This document shows, piece after piece, positions 17,612 through 26,083 of a stretch of DNA of 64,000 nucleotides (its first letter is position 1; every line of letters begins with the position of its first letter). The position numbers and the translations under genes are program-made. The stretch spans positions 434,001 to 498,000 of the forward strand of contig NZ_PHSO01000005.1 of the NCBI RefSeq assembly GCF_002870965.1, given 5' to 3'. Origin of the DNA: Tsuneonella flava (GTDB taxonomy: Bacteria; Pseudomonadota; Alphaproteobacteria; Sphingomonadales; Sphingomonadaceae). The notes beneath the pieces are model-generated. The model saw nothing but the letters and a program-made list of their open reading frames with translations, was not told the origin of the DNA and did not search any database.

Positions 17612-18342
17612 GTGCCTCGCCCGTCGGCAATACGGCGAACGTCCGCAGCGAAACGATATCCGCCGCCGCGCACGGTCTGGATGAAATAGGGATTGCGGCT
17701 GTCCGCTTCGATCTTGCGACGCAGGCGACTGACCTGATTATCGACTGCGCGGTCGAACAGGTGGGCTTCGCGGCCCTGAACCATATCGAGCAGGCGGTCG
17801 CGGTCGAGCACTTGCCGCGGATGATCGAGGAACGCCACCAGCAGGCGGAATTCGGCGGTGGAGATCGGCACGGTCGCTCCCTCGGGATCGGTCAGGCGGC
17901 GCTTGAGCGTATCGAGCTGCCAGCCTTCGAATTCGTAGCCTGCGTCTTCTTCCACCGGTGTCGCGCGCTGCGAACGGCGCAATACAGAGCGGATGCGAGC
18001 GACCAGTTCGCGCGGTTCGAACGGTTTGACGACGTAATCGTCCGCGCCGATTTCCAGCCCGACGATACGGTCGGTTGCTTCGCCCTTCGCCGTGAGGAGG
18101 ATTACCGGCAGATCTTTCGCCTCTACCAGATGGCGACACAGCGACAGCCCGTCTTCCCCCGGCATCATGATGTCGAGCAGAGCTAGATCGGGGGTCTCTT
18201 CCAGCAAGGCACTGCGCGCGGCGGCGGCGCTATCGGCTTCGCGTACAGCGAAACCTTGCCGCGAGAGATAGGCGGCAAGCGGTTCGCGCAAAGTCGCTTC
18301 ATCGTCGACCAGCAGGATGCGGATAGGGGTGGGTTCGGTCAT
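17608..18342 (-). CDS. OmpR-family response regulator
   Basis: 244 residues. The receiver domain has acidic pocket DDE (13-15), phospho-acceptor Asp57 in LLDIMMPGEDG, and the conserved Thr and Lys in LLTAKGE and VVKPFEPRELVARI. The C-terminal winged helix (about 140-235) has VPISTAEFRLLVAFLDHPRQVLDRDRLL and the final VRGGGYRF typical of OmpR/PhoB proteins. The start is ATG 18342; upstream codons to 18480 are in frame but lie in the gap behind the EF-hand gene and look non-coding. The stop overlaps the kinase start (ATGA), so the pair is translationally coupled. Confidence 0.93.
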   Translation of the reverse strand: MTEPTPIRILLVDDEATLREPLAAYLSRQGFAVREADSAAAARSALLEETPDLALLDIMMPGEDGLSLCRHLVEAKDLPVILLTAKGEATDRIVGLEIGADDYVVKPFEPRELVARIRSVLRRSQRATPVEEDAGYEFEGWQLDTLKRRLTDPEGATVPISTAEFRLLVAFLDHPRQVLDRDRLLDMVQGREAHLFDRAVDNQVSRLRRKIEADSRNPYFIQTVRGGGYRFAADVRRIADGRGT

Positions 18343-18419
18343 GATCTCAAGTGCACATGACGGGGCGCGCCGGTCAAGCACGCCCCGTCGAAGTTGAACG
18401 CATCCGCTGTGCGGGGCGA

Positions 18420-19010
18420 TCAGTTGGTCGCAGGCGCGGCGGGCTTCTGCGCCTGTTTCTGAGCGCGCATCTGCTGCCACTTGGCCTTCATCGCGTCGCG
18501 GGCGGCCTTGCGTTCGGTAGCGGTTACGGTGCCATCCTTGTTGGCATCGGTAGCGTCGAAGCGCTTGAGCGCGGCGGTCTGAAATTCGGCCTTGCTGATG
18601 GCGCCATCCTTGTTGGTATCGGCCATTTTCATCATCGCCATGCCGCCACCGCGATGGCCACGCTTGCCCATACGATCGCTATGTTTACCGCGCCGTTCGC
18701 CGCGTATTTCGCCATCGAGGGCGCGTTTCTGTTTGCCGGCGGCAGCGAATTCTTCCCTGCTGATCGAGCCGCTCTTATCGGTATCGATCCGGTCGAACAT
18801 CTTTGCCTTGCGGGCAGTGCGGTCGCTCTGGTCGATCTTGCCATCGCCGTTCGCGTCCATCTTCGCGAACATGGCGTCGGCCTTGGCCGTTGCCTGTGCG
18901 CGGGTCTGGTCGCCGCCCTTGGTCATCATGCCGGGGGCAGCATAGGCAGCACCGGCAAGGCCGGCAGTGGCCAGCGTCGCCGCGGCAATCGAGAGTGTCA
19001 GTTTACGCAT
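18420..19010 (-). CDS. Periplasmic EF-hand calcium-binding protein
   Basis: 196 residues. MRKLTLSIAAATLATAGLAGAAYA is a signal peptide; ATG 19010 has AGGAG 8 nt upstream, whereas the frame to 19088 adds a non-signal stretch. EF-hand loops are readable at DANGDGKIDQSD, DTDKSGSISREE, DTNKDGAISKAE and DANKDGTVTATE, with Asp/Asn at positions 1, 3 and 5. A His/Arg/Met-rich segment (GKHSDRMGKRGHRGGGMAMM) separates the two pairs, and the tail is Gln/Ala/Lys rich. It lies 77 nt upstream of the response regulator on the same strand, suggesting an EF-hand-sensor operon. Confidence 0.88.
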   Translation of the reverse strand: MRKLTLSIAAATLATAGLAGAAYAAPGMMTKGGDQTRAQATAKADAMFAKMDANGDGKIDQSDRTARKAKMFDRIDTDKSGSISREEFAAAGKQKRALDGEIRGERRGKHSDRMGKRGHRGGGMAMMKMADTNKDGAISKAEFQTAALKRFDATDANKDGTVTATERKAARDAMKAKWQQMRAQKQAQKPAAPATN

Positions 19011-19226
19011 ATCGTGGCTCCTGTCGGGAAACGGGAAGAGTTGCGGGGCCTCCGGTCGAAGAAGGGGGAGGAACCGATCCGGCGCCACCGCAACTCACAA
19101 ATGCCGTTCTAGGCCCCGAATGTCGCACCTGTATCCCGCAGGTGGCCAAATTTGTCGCGAATTGTAACGGGAATATAACGTCGTTCACCCGCGTGAAAGC
19201 TCAGCGCGGGCGCAGCCGCCCAACCC

Positions 19227-19619
19227 CTATAGTTTTGCCATGCAGAAGGCGTTGAGCTTGTTCCCGTCGCGATCGCGGAAATAGGCGGCGTAGAACGTCA
19301 GCCCATCGGCGCCGGCTTCCCCGCGCGGGCCGGGCGCCCCTTCGTCGGAACCACCGTTTTCCAGCGCGATGGCGTGCAGGCGAGCGACCTGTTCAGGATC
19401 TTTCGCCTCCAGCGCGACCATCGTGCCGTTGCCCACCGTTGCCGCTTGCCCGTCGAACGGTTTGGTCAGTGCCACGCCCGCTGCGCCGCCGGGGTTGCCC
19501 CATGCGATGAAGCTGTCGAAATCCATCATCCGGTCCACACCCATCTCTTTTGCAAGAGCATCGTAGAACGGGGCATTGCCCTGCAAATCGTTGGTGCCCA
19601 GCGTAACGTATCCGATCAT
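19227..19619 (-). CDS. Glyoxalase/bleomycin-resistance-fold (VOC) protein
   Basis: 130 residues, a single VOC domain: MIGYVTLGTNDLQGNAPFYDAL at the start, FDSFIAWGNPGG and GNGTMVALEAKD in the middle, FYAAYFRDRDGNKLNAFC at the end. The Asp/Asn-Gly-Asn-Lys turn with a preceding Tyr is typical of uncharacterised VOC proteins of alphaproteobacteria. The start is ATG 19619 because GGAG lies 7 nt upstream; ATG 19625 would place the ribosome site too close. It follows the aminopeptidase gene on the same strand after 66 nt. Substrate unknown; a role in detoxification is only a family-level guess. Confidence 0.85.
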   Translation of the reverse strand: MIGYVTLGTNDLQGNAPFYDALAKEMGVDRMMDFDSFIAWGNPGGAAGVALTKPFDGQAATVGNGTMVALEAKDPEQVARLHAIALENGGSDEGAPGPRGEAGADGLTFYAAYFRDRDGNKLNAFCMAKL

Positions 19620-19685
19620 CGCCATTCTCCATTCGCGAATCAGTGATGGAACATTACGAGAACAATTCCAACATGGCAATCGCCA

Positions 19686-21515
19686 TCACAACGGGCGGCA
19701 GGCGTCCTCCAGCCATGCCAGCGGCGCGCCGTCCAGTTGCGGAGCGATCAGGTCGCGGACTTTCGCGTGGTAGGTATTCCACCAGTCGATTTCCTCAGCA
19801 GTCAGCAGCGCGGTATTCACCAGCGTCCGGTCGATCGGCGCGAATGTCAGCGTTTCGAAGCCGTAGAACGCCCCTTCCGCGCCATCGATCTGCTGTTCGA
19901 CCACCAGCACCAGATTCTCGATGCGGATGCCGAATGCGCCCGCCTTGTAGTACCCCGGTTCGTTGGAGAGGATCATGCCCGGCATCAGCGGCTGATCGGT
20001 GCCGGGCTGCGATCCGCTGGCCTTGGCGATGCGCTGCGGCCCTTCGTGGACTGCCAGAAAGCTGCCCACTCCGTGGCCGGTGCCGTGACCATAATCGACA
20101 CCCGCATTCCACAGGAACTGACGTGCGAAGCTGTCGAGCGCGCTGCCCGGTGTCCCTTCGGGGAAGATCGCCCGGTCGAGTGCGATGTGCCCTTTCAACA
20201 CGCGGGTGAAGCGATCTTTTTCTTCCGCAGTCGGCTGCGCTTTGCCGTCGGGCGTGCCGATCCATATCGTGCGCGTGATGTCGGTTGTGCCGTCGAGATA
20301 CTGGCCGCCGGAATCGCACAGGAATATGCTGCCCGGTGCGATGATGAGATTGCTGTCTTCGTCCACCCGATAATGCGGCAGCGCGGCGTGAGGGCCGGCG
20401 GCGCTGATCGTGTCGAACGACAGGTCGCGCAGGATATCGCTCTCGTCACGAAATGCCCGCAACTTCGCCGCAGCAGTCAGCTCGTCCAGCTCCCCCTTCG
20501 GCCCTTCGACGCTGAGCCAGTGGAGGAACTTGGCGATCGCGGCCCCGTCGCGGGCCTGCGCGTCGCGATGGCCCTGCTGTTCCACCGGATTCTTGATCGC
20601 GCGCGGCAGGATCGTGGGGTCGCGCTCTGTGACAGGCTTGGCACCCGCCGATTCCAGCGCGCGATAGATCGCAGCCACCCCGTATGACGGATCGACCGTC
20701 ACGGTCTTGCCGCCCAGTTCGCCCAGCGCGCTCTCGAACGCAGTGCGCGGGCGGATGGTCACGGCATTGCCGAGGTGCTGCGTCAGTTCGGGCGTGACCT
20801 TCTCTTCCCCGATGAACAGGTCCGCCGTGCCATCGGCATGAGCGATGACATAAGCCAGCGCCACCGGGGTCCGTTCGATATCGGTGCCACGAATGTTGAG
20901 CAACCATGCCACCGAATCGAGAGCGGAGATCACCGCTGCATCGTATCCCTCGGCCTTGAGCCAGTCGGCCACTTCGGCGCGCTTGTCGGCGCTGGAACGG
21001 CCCGAACGCTCGTCGATATGGACCAACGCGGGCGCATCGGACGGGGTGGGGCGGTCGGCCCACACGGCATCGATCGGGTTGCCATCGGTGGCGACAAGCG
21101 TGCCATTGCGTTTTGCCAGTGCTTGTTCGACCCCCTCGGCCCATGCCTTCGAATGGAGCCAGGCGTCGTAACCGATTTTCGCGCCTTCGGGGGCGTTCTG
21201 TTGCAGCCATCTGGCCGGGCTGGTCGCAGGCACAGACTGATATTCGAACAGGTTTTCATCCACCTGATCGCGCACCTGCACGGTATAGCGCCCGTCCACG
21301 AAAATGGCCGCCTTGTCTTTCAGCACCACGGCGGTTCCCGCCGACCCGCCGAATCCGGTCAGCCACGCCAGCCGTTGGGCATATCCGCCGATATACTCGC
21401 TCATATGTTCGTCGGAAATCGGGACGACGAAGCCATCCAGCCCCCGTTTTTCGAGTTCGGCGCGCAGAGCGGCAAGGCGGGCTGCGCCAGAGTCGGTTTC
21501 GGTTTGCATGAGCAT
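19686..21515 (-). CDS. M24B Xaa-Pro aminopeptidase
   Basis: 609 residues, three-domain form like the eukaryotic cytosolic enzyme and longer than E. coli PepP. Removes N-terminal residues preceding proline. Two creatinase-N-like domains (about 1-310, starting RLAALRAELEKRGLDGFVVP) precede the pita-bread domain. Dinuclear metal ligands are visible: Asp and Asp in YLDGTTDITRT, His in GHGTGHGVGSFLAVHEG, Glu in LSNEPGYYKAG, Glu in RIENLVLV. The start at 21515 has AAAGGA 8 nt upstream. No signal peptide, so it is cytosolic. It is divergent from the S9 peptidase with only 37 bp between start codons. Confidence 0.93.
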   Translation of the reverse strand: MLMQTETDSGAARLAALRAELEKRGLDGFVVPISDEHMSEYIGGYAQRLAWLTGFGGSAGTAVVLKDKAAIFVDGRYTVQVRDQVDENLFEYQSVPATSPARWLQQNAPEGAKIGYDAWLHSKAWAEGVEQALAKRNGTLVATDGNPIDAVWADRPTPSDAPALVHIDERSGRSSADKRAEVADWLKAEGYDAAVISALDSVAWLLNIRGTDIERTPVALAYVIAHADGTADLFIGEEKVTPELTQHLGNAVTIRPRTAFESALGELGGKTVTVDPSYGVAAIYRALESAGAKPVTERDPTILPRAIKNPVEQQGHRDAQARDGAAIAKFLHWLSVEGPKGELDELTAAAKLRAFRDESDILRDLSFDTISAAGPHAALPHYRVDEDSNLIIAPGSIFLCDSGGQYLDGTTDITRTIWIGTPDGKAQPTAEEKDRFTRVLKGHIALDRAIFPEGTPGSALDSFARQFLWNAGVDYGHGTGHGVGSFLAVHEGPQRIAKASGSQPGTDQPLMPGMILSNEPGYYKAGAFGIRIENLVLVVEQQIDGAEGAFYGFETLTFAPIDRTLVNTALLTAEEIDWWNTYHAKVRDLIAPQLDGAPLAWLEDACRPL

Positions 21516-21552
21516 GGTTGCGGTCCTTTCGCATCCCACATAGGGCCGCATC

Positions 21553-23634
21553 ATGGATCATGCCACCGTCAACGCGCCGCCTGTCGCGCGCAAGCAGCCC
21601 TTCACCGCCACTCACCACGGGATTACCCTGTCCGATGATTACGCATGGCTGCGCGATCCGGGCTATCCCGAGGTAAAGGACAAGGAAATCCTCGCTCATC
21701 TGGAGGCGGAGAATGCATGGTTCGCCGCGCAGATGGCGGGGCAGCAGAGCCGGATCGATGCGCTGTTCAAAGAAATGCGCGCTCGCATCAAGGAAGCCGA
21801 CTCGTCAGTTCCGCAAAAGGACGGCAACTGGCTCTACTGGGTCGAATACGAAGACGGTGCGGAATACAAGAAATGGTGGCGTCGTCCGGTCGGCGCGCAG
21901 GACGATGGCAGTGCGGATGAGCTGATTCTGGACGAAGTCGCACTGGCAGAGGGGAAGGAATATTTCCGTCTGGGCGCGCTTTCGGTGTCGAGCGATGGCC
22001 GCAAGCTGGCCTATTCGGTGGATGACAATGGTTCGGAACGCTTCACCGCGCGGATCAAGGATCTGACTACGGGCGATTTGCTGGGCGATGAGATCCCCGG
22101 CACTCTGTCTGCGCTGATCTGGGTCGCAGGCGATACCGGCATCGTCTATTCGCTGGCCAACGAACAGTGGCGGACCGACAATGCCCGCCTGCACTGGCTG
22201 GGTCAGCCGTTGACCGCCGATGTCGAACTGTATCACGAAGATGACGAGGGTTTTCGCGTGGGTGCGGGTCTGTCGGCCAACGAACAATGGTTGATCGTGG
22301 CGACCAGCGATCACGAAACGGGCGAGGTCCGCCTGATCCCTGCTGCCGATCCGCTGGCCGAACCCATTTTGGTCGCACCACGGCGCAAGGGCGTGGAATA
22401 CGATGTCGATCTGCGGGACGATACGCTGTTCATCCTGACCAACGACACGCACGAGAATTTTCGTCTGGCGACAGCGCCGCTGTCCAGCCCCGGCGAATGG
22501 TCCACTCTGATCGAAGGGTCCGATGCGTTCTATCTGACGGGGTTCGACCTGTTCCGCGATTTCTATGTCGTCGAAGGGCGCGAGGGCGGGCTCGATACGA
22601 TTGCCGTGCGGTATTACGACGATCCCGATCGGATCGAGCCGGTTGCCTTCCCCGAAGCGAGTTACTCCGCGGGGCTGGGCGACAATCCCGAATGGGCGAT
22701 GGACGTGCTGCGGATCGGTTACCAGTCGATGGTCAGCCCTTCGACGGTGTACGACTATCACGTGGCCGAACGGCGGCTGGAAGTTCGCAAGGTGCAGGAA
22801 ATTCCGTCGGGCTACGATGCCGACCTCTACACCACCGAACGATTGGAGATTACGGCGCGCGATGGCACCTCGATCCCGGTGTCGATCCTCTATCGCAAGG
22901 ATCGCGCGGATGCGGGCGGCGGGCCGGGGCCGCTGCACCTCTATGGCTATGGCGCCTATGGCATCGCGATTGAGCCAGGATTCTCGACCACCCGGTTCAG
23001 TCTGGTCGATCGCGGGTTCGCCTATGCCATCGCCCATATTCGCGGTGGCGACGATCTGGGTCGCGCCTGGTACAAGGCGGGCAAGCTGGAACGGCGGACC
23101 AATACCTTCACCGATTTCGTGGACGTTGCCAAAGGTTTGGTCGAACGCGGCTATACCGAAGCGGGGCGGATCAGCATTTCCGGCGGCTCTGCGGGCGGTG
23201 AACTGATGGGCGCGGTGGTCAATTCCGATCCCGATCTGTGGGGGGCGGTGGTCGCGCACGTCCCGTTCGTCGATGTGCTGAACACGATGCTCGACGCATC
23301 GCTGCCGCTGACGCCGGGCGAGTGGCCCGAATGGGGCAATCCGATCGAAGATCGCGCCGCGTTCGAACTGATCGCCGGATACAGCCCTTACGACAATGTC
23401 CGTGCACAGGATTACCCGCCGATGATGGTGACCGCGGGGCTCAACGATCCGCGAGTGACATATTGGGAACCCGCCAAATGGGTTGCCCGCCTGCGCGAAT
23501 TGAAGACAGACGACAACGTGCTGATCTTCAAAACCAATATGGGTGCCGGGCACGGCGGCAAGTCGGGCCGGTTCGAATCGCTGCATGAAACGGCGGAAGA
23601 ATTCGCCTTTATCCTGTGGCAGCTGGGCCAGTGA
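21553..23634 (+). CDS. ptrB: S9A oligopeptidase B
   Basis: 693 residues. A serine oligopeptidase of the prolyl-oligopeptidase family. A beta-propeller domain (about 75-410) gates the alpha/beta-hydrolase domain. Catalytic Ser546 lies in SGGSAGGELMG, Asp632 in GLNDPRV and His667 in GAGHGGKSGR. The N-terminus (FTATHHGITLSDDYAWLRD) and acidic substrate-pocket region fit protease II (cleavage after Lys/Arg) rather than a Pro-specific enzyme, although I cannot settle specificity by eye. No signal peptide, so cytosolic. It probably works with the divergent Xaa-Pro aminopeptidase in peptide turnover. The HAD gene starts 2 nt after its stop. Confidence 0.92.
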   Translation: MDHATVNAPPVARKQPFTATHHGITLSDDYAWLRDPGYPEVKDKEILAHLEAENAWFAAQMAGQQSRIDALFKEMRARIKEADSSVPQKDGNWLYWVEYEDGAEYKKWWRRPVGAQDDGSADELILDEVALAEGKEYFRLGALSVSSDGRKLAYSVDDNGSERFTARIKDLTTGDLLGDEIPGTLSALIWVAGDTGIVYSLANEQWRTDNARLHWLGQPLTADVELYHEDDEGFRVGAGLSANEQWLIVATSDHETGEVRLIPAADPLAEPILVAPRRKGVEYDVDLRDDTLFILTNDTHENFRLATAPLSSPGEWSTLIEGSDAFYLTGFDLFRDFYVVEGREGGLDTIAVRYYDDPDRIEPVAFPEASYSAGLGDNPEWAMDVLRIGYQSMVSPSTVYDYHVAERRLEVRKVQEIPSGYDADLYTTERLEITARDGTSIPVSILYRKDRADAGGGPGPLHLYGYGAYGIAIEPGFSTTRFSLVDRGFAYAIAHIRGGDDLGRAWYKAGKLERRTNTFTDFVDVAKGLVERGYTEAGRISISGGSAGGELMGAVVNSDPDLWGAVVAHVPFVDVLNTMLDASLPLTPGEWPEWGNPIEDRAAFELIAGYSPYDNVRAQDYPPMMVTAGLNDPRVTYWEPAKWVARLRELKTDDNVLIFKTNMGAGHGGKSGRFESLHETAEEFAFILWQLGQ

Positions 23635-23636
23635 CG

Positions 23637-24269
23637 ATGTCGCGGACGATGCCGACAATCCGCAATGTCGTGTTCGACATCGGCAATGTGCTGATCCGCT
23701 GGGATTCGCTGGCGATCGTGTCAGCGGCGTTCGGTCTGTCGGGCGAAAAAGCCCGCGCCCGCCGCCATGCGCTGTTCGTCGAATCCGATCTCTGGCGCGC
23801 GCTTAATCGCGGGGAGATGACCGAGGCCGAAGCGCAGCAGGCCTATGTCGATGCCGGCTTGCTCGATCCGGCAGAGGCCGAGCGGATGTTTGCTGAAGTC
23901 TATGCCAGTCTGCACCTGCTGCCCGATACCCCGCCACTGATGGAGCGCCTGGCCGAATCCGGCTATCGTTTGTTTGCTTTGACCGACAATGTGACCGAAG
24001 TTGTTCGTTATCTGTCCAAAACGCATGCGTGGTGGTCAAAATTCGAGGGAGTGACCGTTTCGGCCGATGTCGGATGCCTCAAGCCGGACCCACGAATCTA
24101 TCGTCATGTGATTGATACTAATGCGATTTTGCCGGAAGAGACGGTGTTCTTCGACGACGTGGATATCAACGTGAAGGGGGCGACAAAAATGGGAATGCAC
24201 GCGTTCGTATTTACCGACGCGGCGCAAGCCGAAATCGACCTGCGTTCGCTGGGTGTGGAGCTGAAATGA
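23637..24269 (+). CDS. HAD-IA phosphatase, YihX-like
   Basis: 210 residues. HAD motif I is VVFDIGNVLIRWD, motif II LTDN, motif III Lys in CLKPDPRIYRHV, and motif IV FFDDVDINVKGA. The DxGNV form of motif I is the one found in YihX-type glucose-1-phosphate phosphatases and other HAD-IA proteins; a helical cap sits between motifs I and II (about 25-95). The start ATG 23637 lies 2 nt after the ptrB stop; ATG 23649 is an alternative. The stop overlaps the thioesterase start (ATGA), so ptrB, this gene and the thioesterase are likely one operon. Confidence 0.88.
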   Translation: MSRTMPTIRNVVFDIGNVLIRWDSLAIVSAAFGLSGEKARARRHALFVESDLWRALNRGEMTEAEAQQAYVDAGLLDPAEAERMFAEVYASLHLLPDTPPLMERLAESGYRLFALTDNVTEVVRYLSKTHAWWSKFEGVTVSADVGCLKPDPRIYRHVIDTNAILPEETVFFDDVDINVKGATKMGMHAFVFTDAAQAEIDLRSLGVELK

Positions 24270-24667
24270 CGATGAAAGCCCGCTATTCCAAAGACTTCAT
24301 GGCTCGGCCCGAACATATCGATGAGCTCGGCCATGTTAACAACGCGGTGTGGCTGACATGGGTGCAGGATATTGCCGTAGAGCATTGGAATATCGTCGCT
24401 TCTCCTGAACATGTCACGCGCTACATCTGGGTCGTGACCCGGCACGAAATCGACTACCGTGGTAATGTAGGGGAAGGGGAAACTGTTTCAGCAGAGACAT
24501 TTATTCCCGACGCTCCGCATGGCGCGCAATTCGATCGCTGCGTCGAATTCCGCAACTCTGCCGGTAAACGGATCGTTGCTGCCCGCAGCACCTGGGCTAT
24601 GCTCGACCGCGAAACCGGTCGCCTCGTCCGCATTCCACCAGAAGTGGCGGCGCCTTTTATCGCTTAG
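24266..24667 (+). CDS. Hotdog-fold acyl-CoA thioesterase (YbgC/4HBT type)
   Basis: 133 residues, a single hotdog domain. The active-site motif HIDELGHVNNAVWLTWVQD (about 16-34) matches the 4-hydroxybenzoyl-CoA thioesterase/YbgC family. The strand ATSTWAML-like segment (AARSTWAMLDRETGRLVRIP) near residues 108-127 is also typical. It hydrolyses an acyl-CoA or acyl-ACP thioester; substrate unknown. The start overlaps the HAD gene by 4 bp. tRNA-Leu follows after 100 bp on the same strand. Confidence 0.9.
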   Translation: MTMKARYSKDFMARPEHIDELGHVNNAVWLTWVQDIAVEHWNIVASPEHVTRYIWVVTRHEIDYRGNVGEGETVSAETFIPDAPHGAQFDRCVEFRNSAGKRIVAARSTWAMLDRETGRLVRIPPEVAAPFIA

Positions 24668-24767
24668 AAACATTGGCATGAATTTGGCCGCTTGCGCGGC
24701 GGCATACCTGTTGCTAGAGGCGCCCGCCTACCTGGTGCCGTTCCCACAGCACCATTTCTCATGATGT

Positions 24768-24854
24768 GCGGTCGTGGCGGAATTGGTAGACGCGCAACGT
24801 TGAGGTCGTTGTGGGCGAAAGCCCGTGGAAGTTCGAGTCTTCTCGACCGCACCA
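24768..24854 (+). tRNA. tRNA-Leu(GAG), CCA encoded
   Basis: 87 nt. The acceptor stem GCGGTCG pairs with CGACCGC, followed by encoded ACCA. The anticodon stem is CAACG/CGTTG with loop TTGAGGT, giving anticodon GAG (reads CTC and CTT). A long class II variable arm (GGGCGAAAGCCC) and the TTCGAGT T-loop confirm leucine identity. It lies directly upstream of the 3' end of the exopolysaccharide locus, a typical integration position, but I found no duplicated 3' end nearby. Confidence 0.97.
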
Positions 24855-24865
24855 TCTCTTTTAAA

Positions 24866-26083
24866 TCAATCGTGATTTTTCGCAGTCAATGTGGCCCGAT
24901 GTTTCCGGGTGCGAAGGGCGTTTGGCACGGGCTGACTGCCACCGTAAGGGACCACCCGCAGAACAAACGTCTCGCCGTCCTGTGGTTCCACAGGCGCAAT
25001 GCGGATTGCGATCCGGGGGATCGCGCATGCGGGCTTAGCCATCTGAAACCTCGCGATGTTTCCCCGAATTCGGCGTTCTGCGGGGACAACCGCATCCGGG
25101 CAGATTTGCCATAGCGACAGGTTTTTCAGATCGGTCAGGCCTGCTGCCTCTAGTGCAATCCCGAATGAACGGTCCGGCTCCTCCCTCGGCACAAGGATTG
25201 CGCGGTGCGCGATTGTGGCGGTTGAGCTTCCGTCCCATTCCACCTGCATGCTAGCGAACGGAGAAGGGGTGGGGTGGGATTGCAGGTGGCGCGTTTGCGG
25301 GAAATGCCACGCTATCGCGAATTGCGGTCCGCTGGAATTCGGCACAAAATTCGTTAGCGACTGGGCGTTGAGGCTGAGCTTTCCGCGATCCCCCTTAGCA
25401 ATGCTAGCCAGCGCATTGAGTGCGGCAGGTGACTGATAATCCACTGCTTTCTGCATAGCCGCAGCTAGTGCGGACGCGGGGATCGGCCCGGAATGATCCA
25501 ACTGCTGCAACAGGCCAACTCTGTGCTCTAATGCGCCTGTGCCGGACACATGGGACAGGTCGGAAAGGTAGCGCGTGGCCCACGGCGGACTGCCGGCCAT
25601 TACTGCCACGATAGCGCGCTTCCCCTCGGGGCTTTGCTCCAGAGCCAGCAGGTGACTTGTTGCCTGAGATGCGAATTTATCCCTTCGCATCAGTGCGTCG
25701 GCGTGTCGTGCCACCTCCATGACATCGGTAGCCGCTGCCGCGCGGATCATCAGGTTCACCTGTGCATCGGAATGGCGGTAACCCATCCGGTCGAGCAGCG
25801 CCCACCCTCGATCATCACCGGATAAATCGCTGGCCCGCGCTACCAAAATCGCGTTCAGGTGCTCACTCGCCAACGGGGCAAATGAGAGGTGGCGTTGAGT
25901 TGCGGTTGCAGCTGCATCGGTCAGATTGGGCCGGGCATCCTGCGGCACCAGAGAAGTCCTGAAATCGCGGGGCAGATTGCGGCCTGATCGGGCAACAACA
26001 TCGCAAGTGGCAAAGGTGGCTATCAAAACTGCCGCCGCCATTATGGCCCTACTGGTCCGGCCCGAACGCGTGCGCTCAGCCAT
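24866..26083 (-). CDS. Exported protein of exopolysaccharide locus, unknown function
   Basis: 405 residues. The N-terminus (RTSRAIMAAAVLIATFATCDVVA) is a signal peptide or signal anchor. The body (about 50-240) is a run of Ala-rich helices (ASDLSGDDRGWALLDRMGYR, HADALMRRDKFASQATSHLLALEQ) reminiscent of helical-repeat proteins. The C-terminal part (about 260-405) looks beta-rich. It overlaps the Wzc-type gene by 8 bp, so it is coupled to it and probably acts in polymer export or anchoring. I cannot assign a family. Codon choice looks less GC-biased than in the flanking core genes. Confidence 0.7.
   Translation of the reverse strand: MAERTRSGRTSRAIMAAAVLIATFATCDVVARSGRNLPRDFRTSLVPQDARPNLTDAAATATQRHLSFAPLASEHLNAILVARASDLSGDDRGWALLDRMGYRHSDAQVNLMIRAAAATDVMEVARHADALMRRDKFASQATSHLLALEQSPEGKRAIVAVMAGSPPWATRYLSDLSHVSGTGALEHRVGLLQQLDHSGPIPASALAAAMQKAVDYQSPAALNALASIAKGDRGKLSLNAQSLTNFVPNSSGPQFAIAWHFPQTRHLQSHPTPSPFASMQVEWDGSSTATIAHRAILVPREEPDRSFGIALEAAGLTDLKNLSLWQICPDAVVPAERRIRGNIARFQMAKPACAIPRIAIRIAPVEPQDGETFVLRVVPYGGSQPVPNALRTRKHRATLTAKNHD

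Noticed and set aside
21553-23634. Lasso-peptide isopeptidase or biosynthetic cluster, given an S9 peptidase and TonB receptors
   Set aside because: No precursor, cyclase or B-protein gene nearby; the peptidase lacks a signal peptide and resembles oligopeptidase B.
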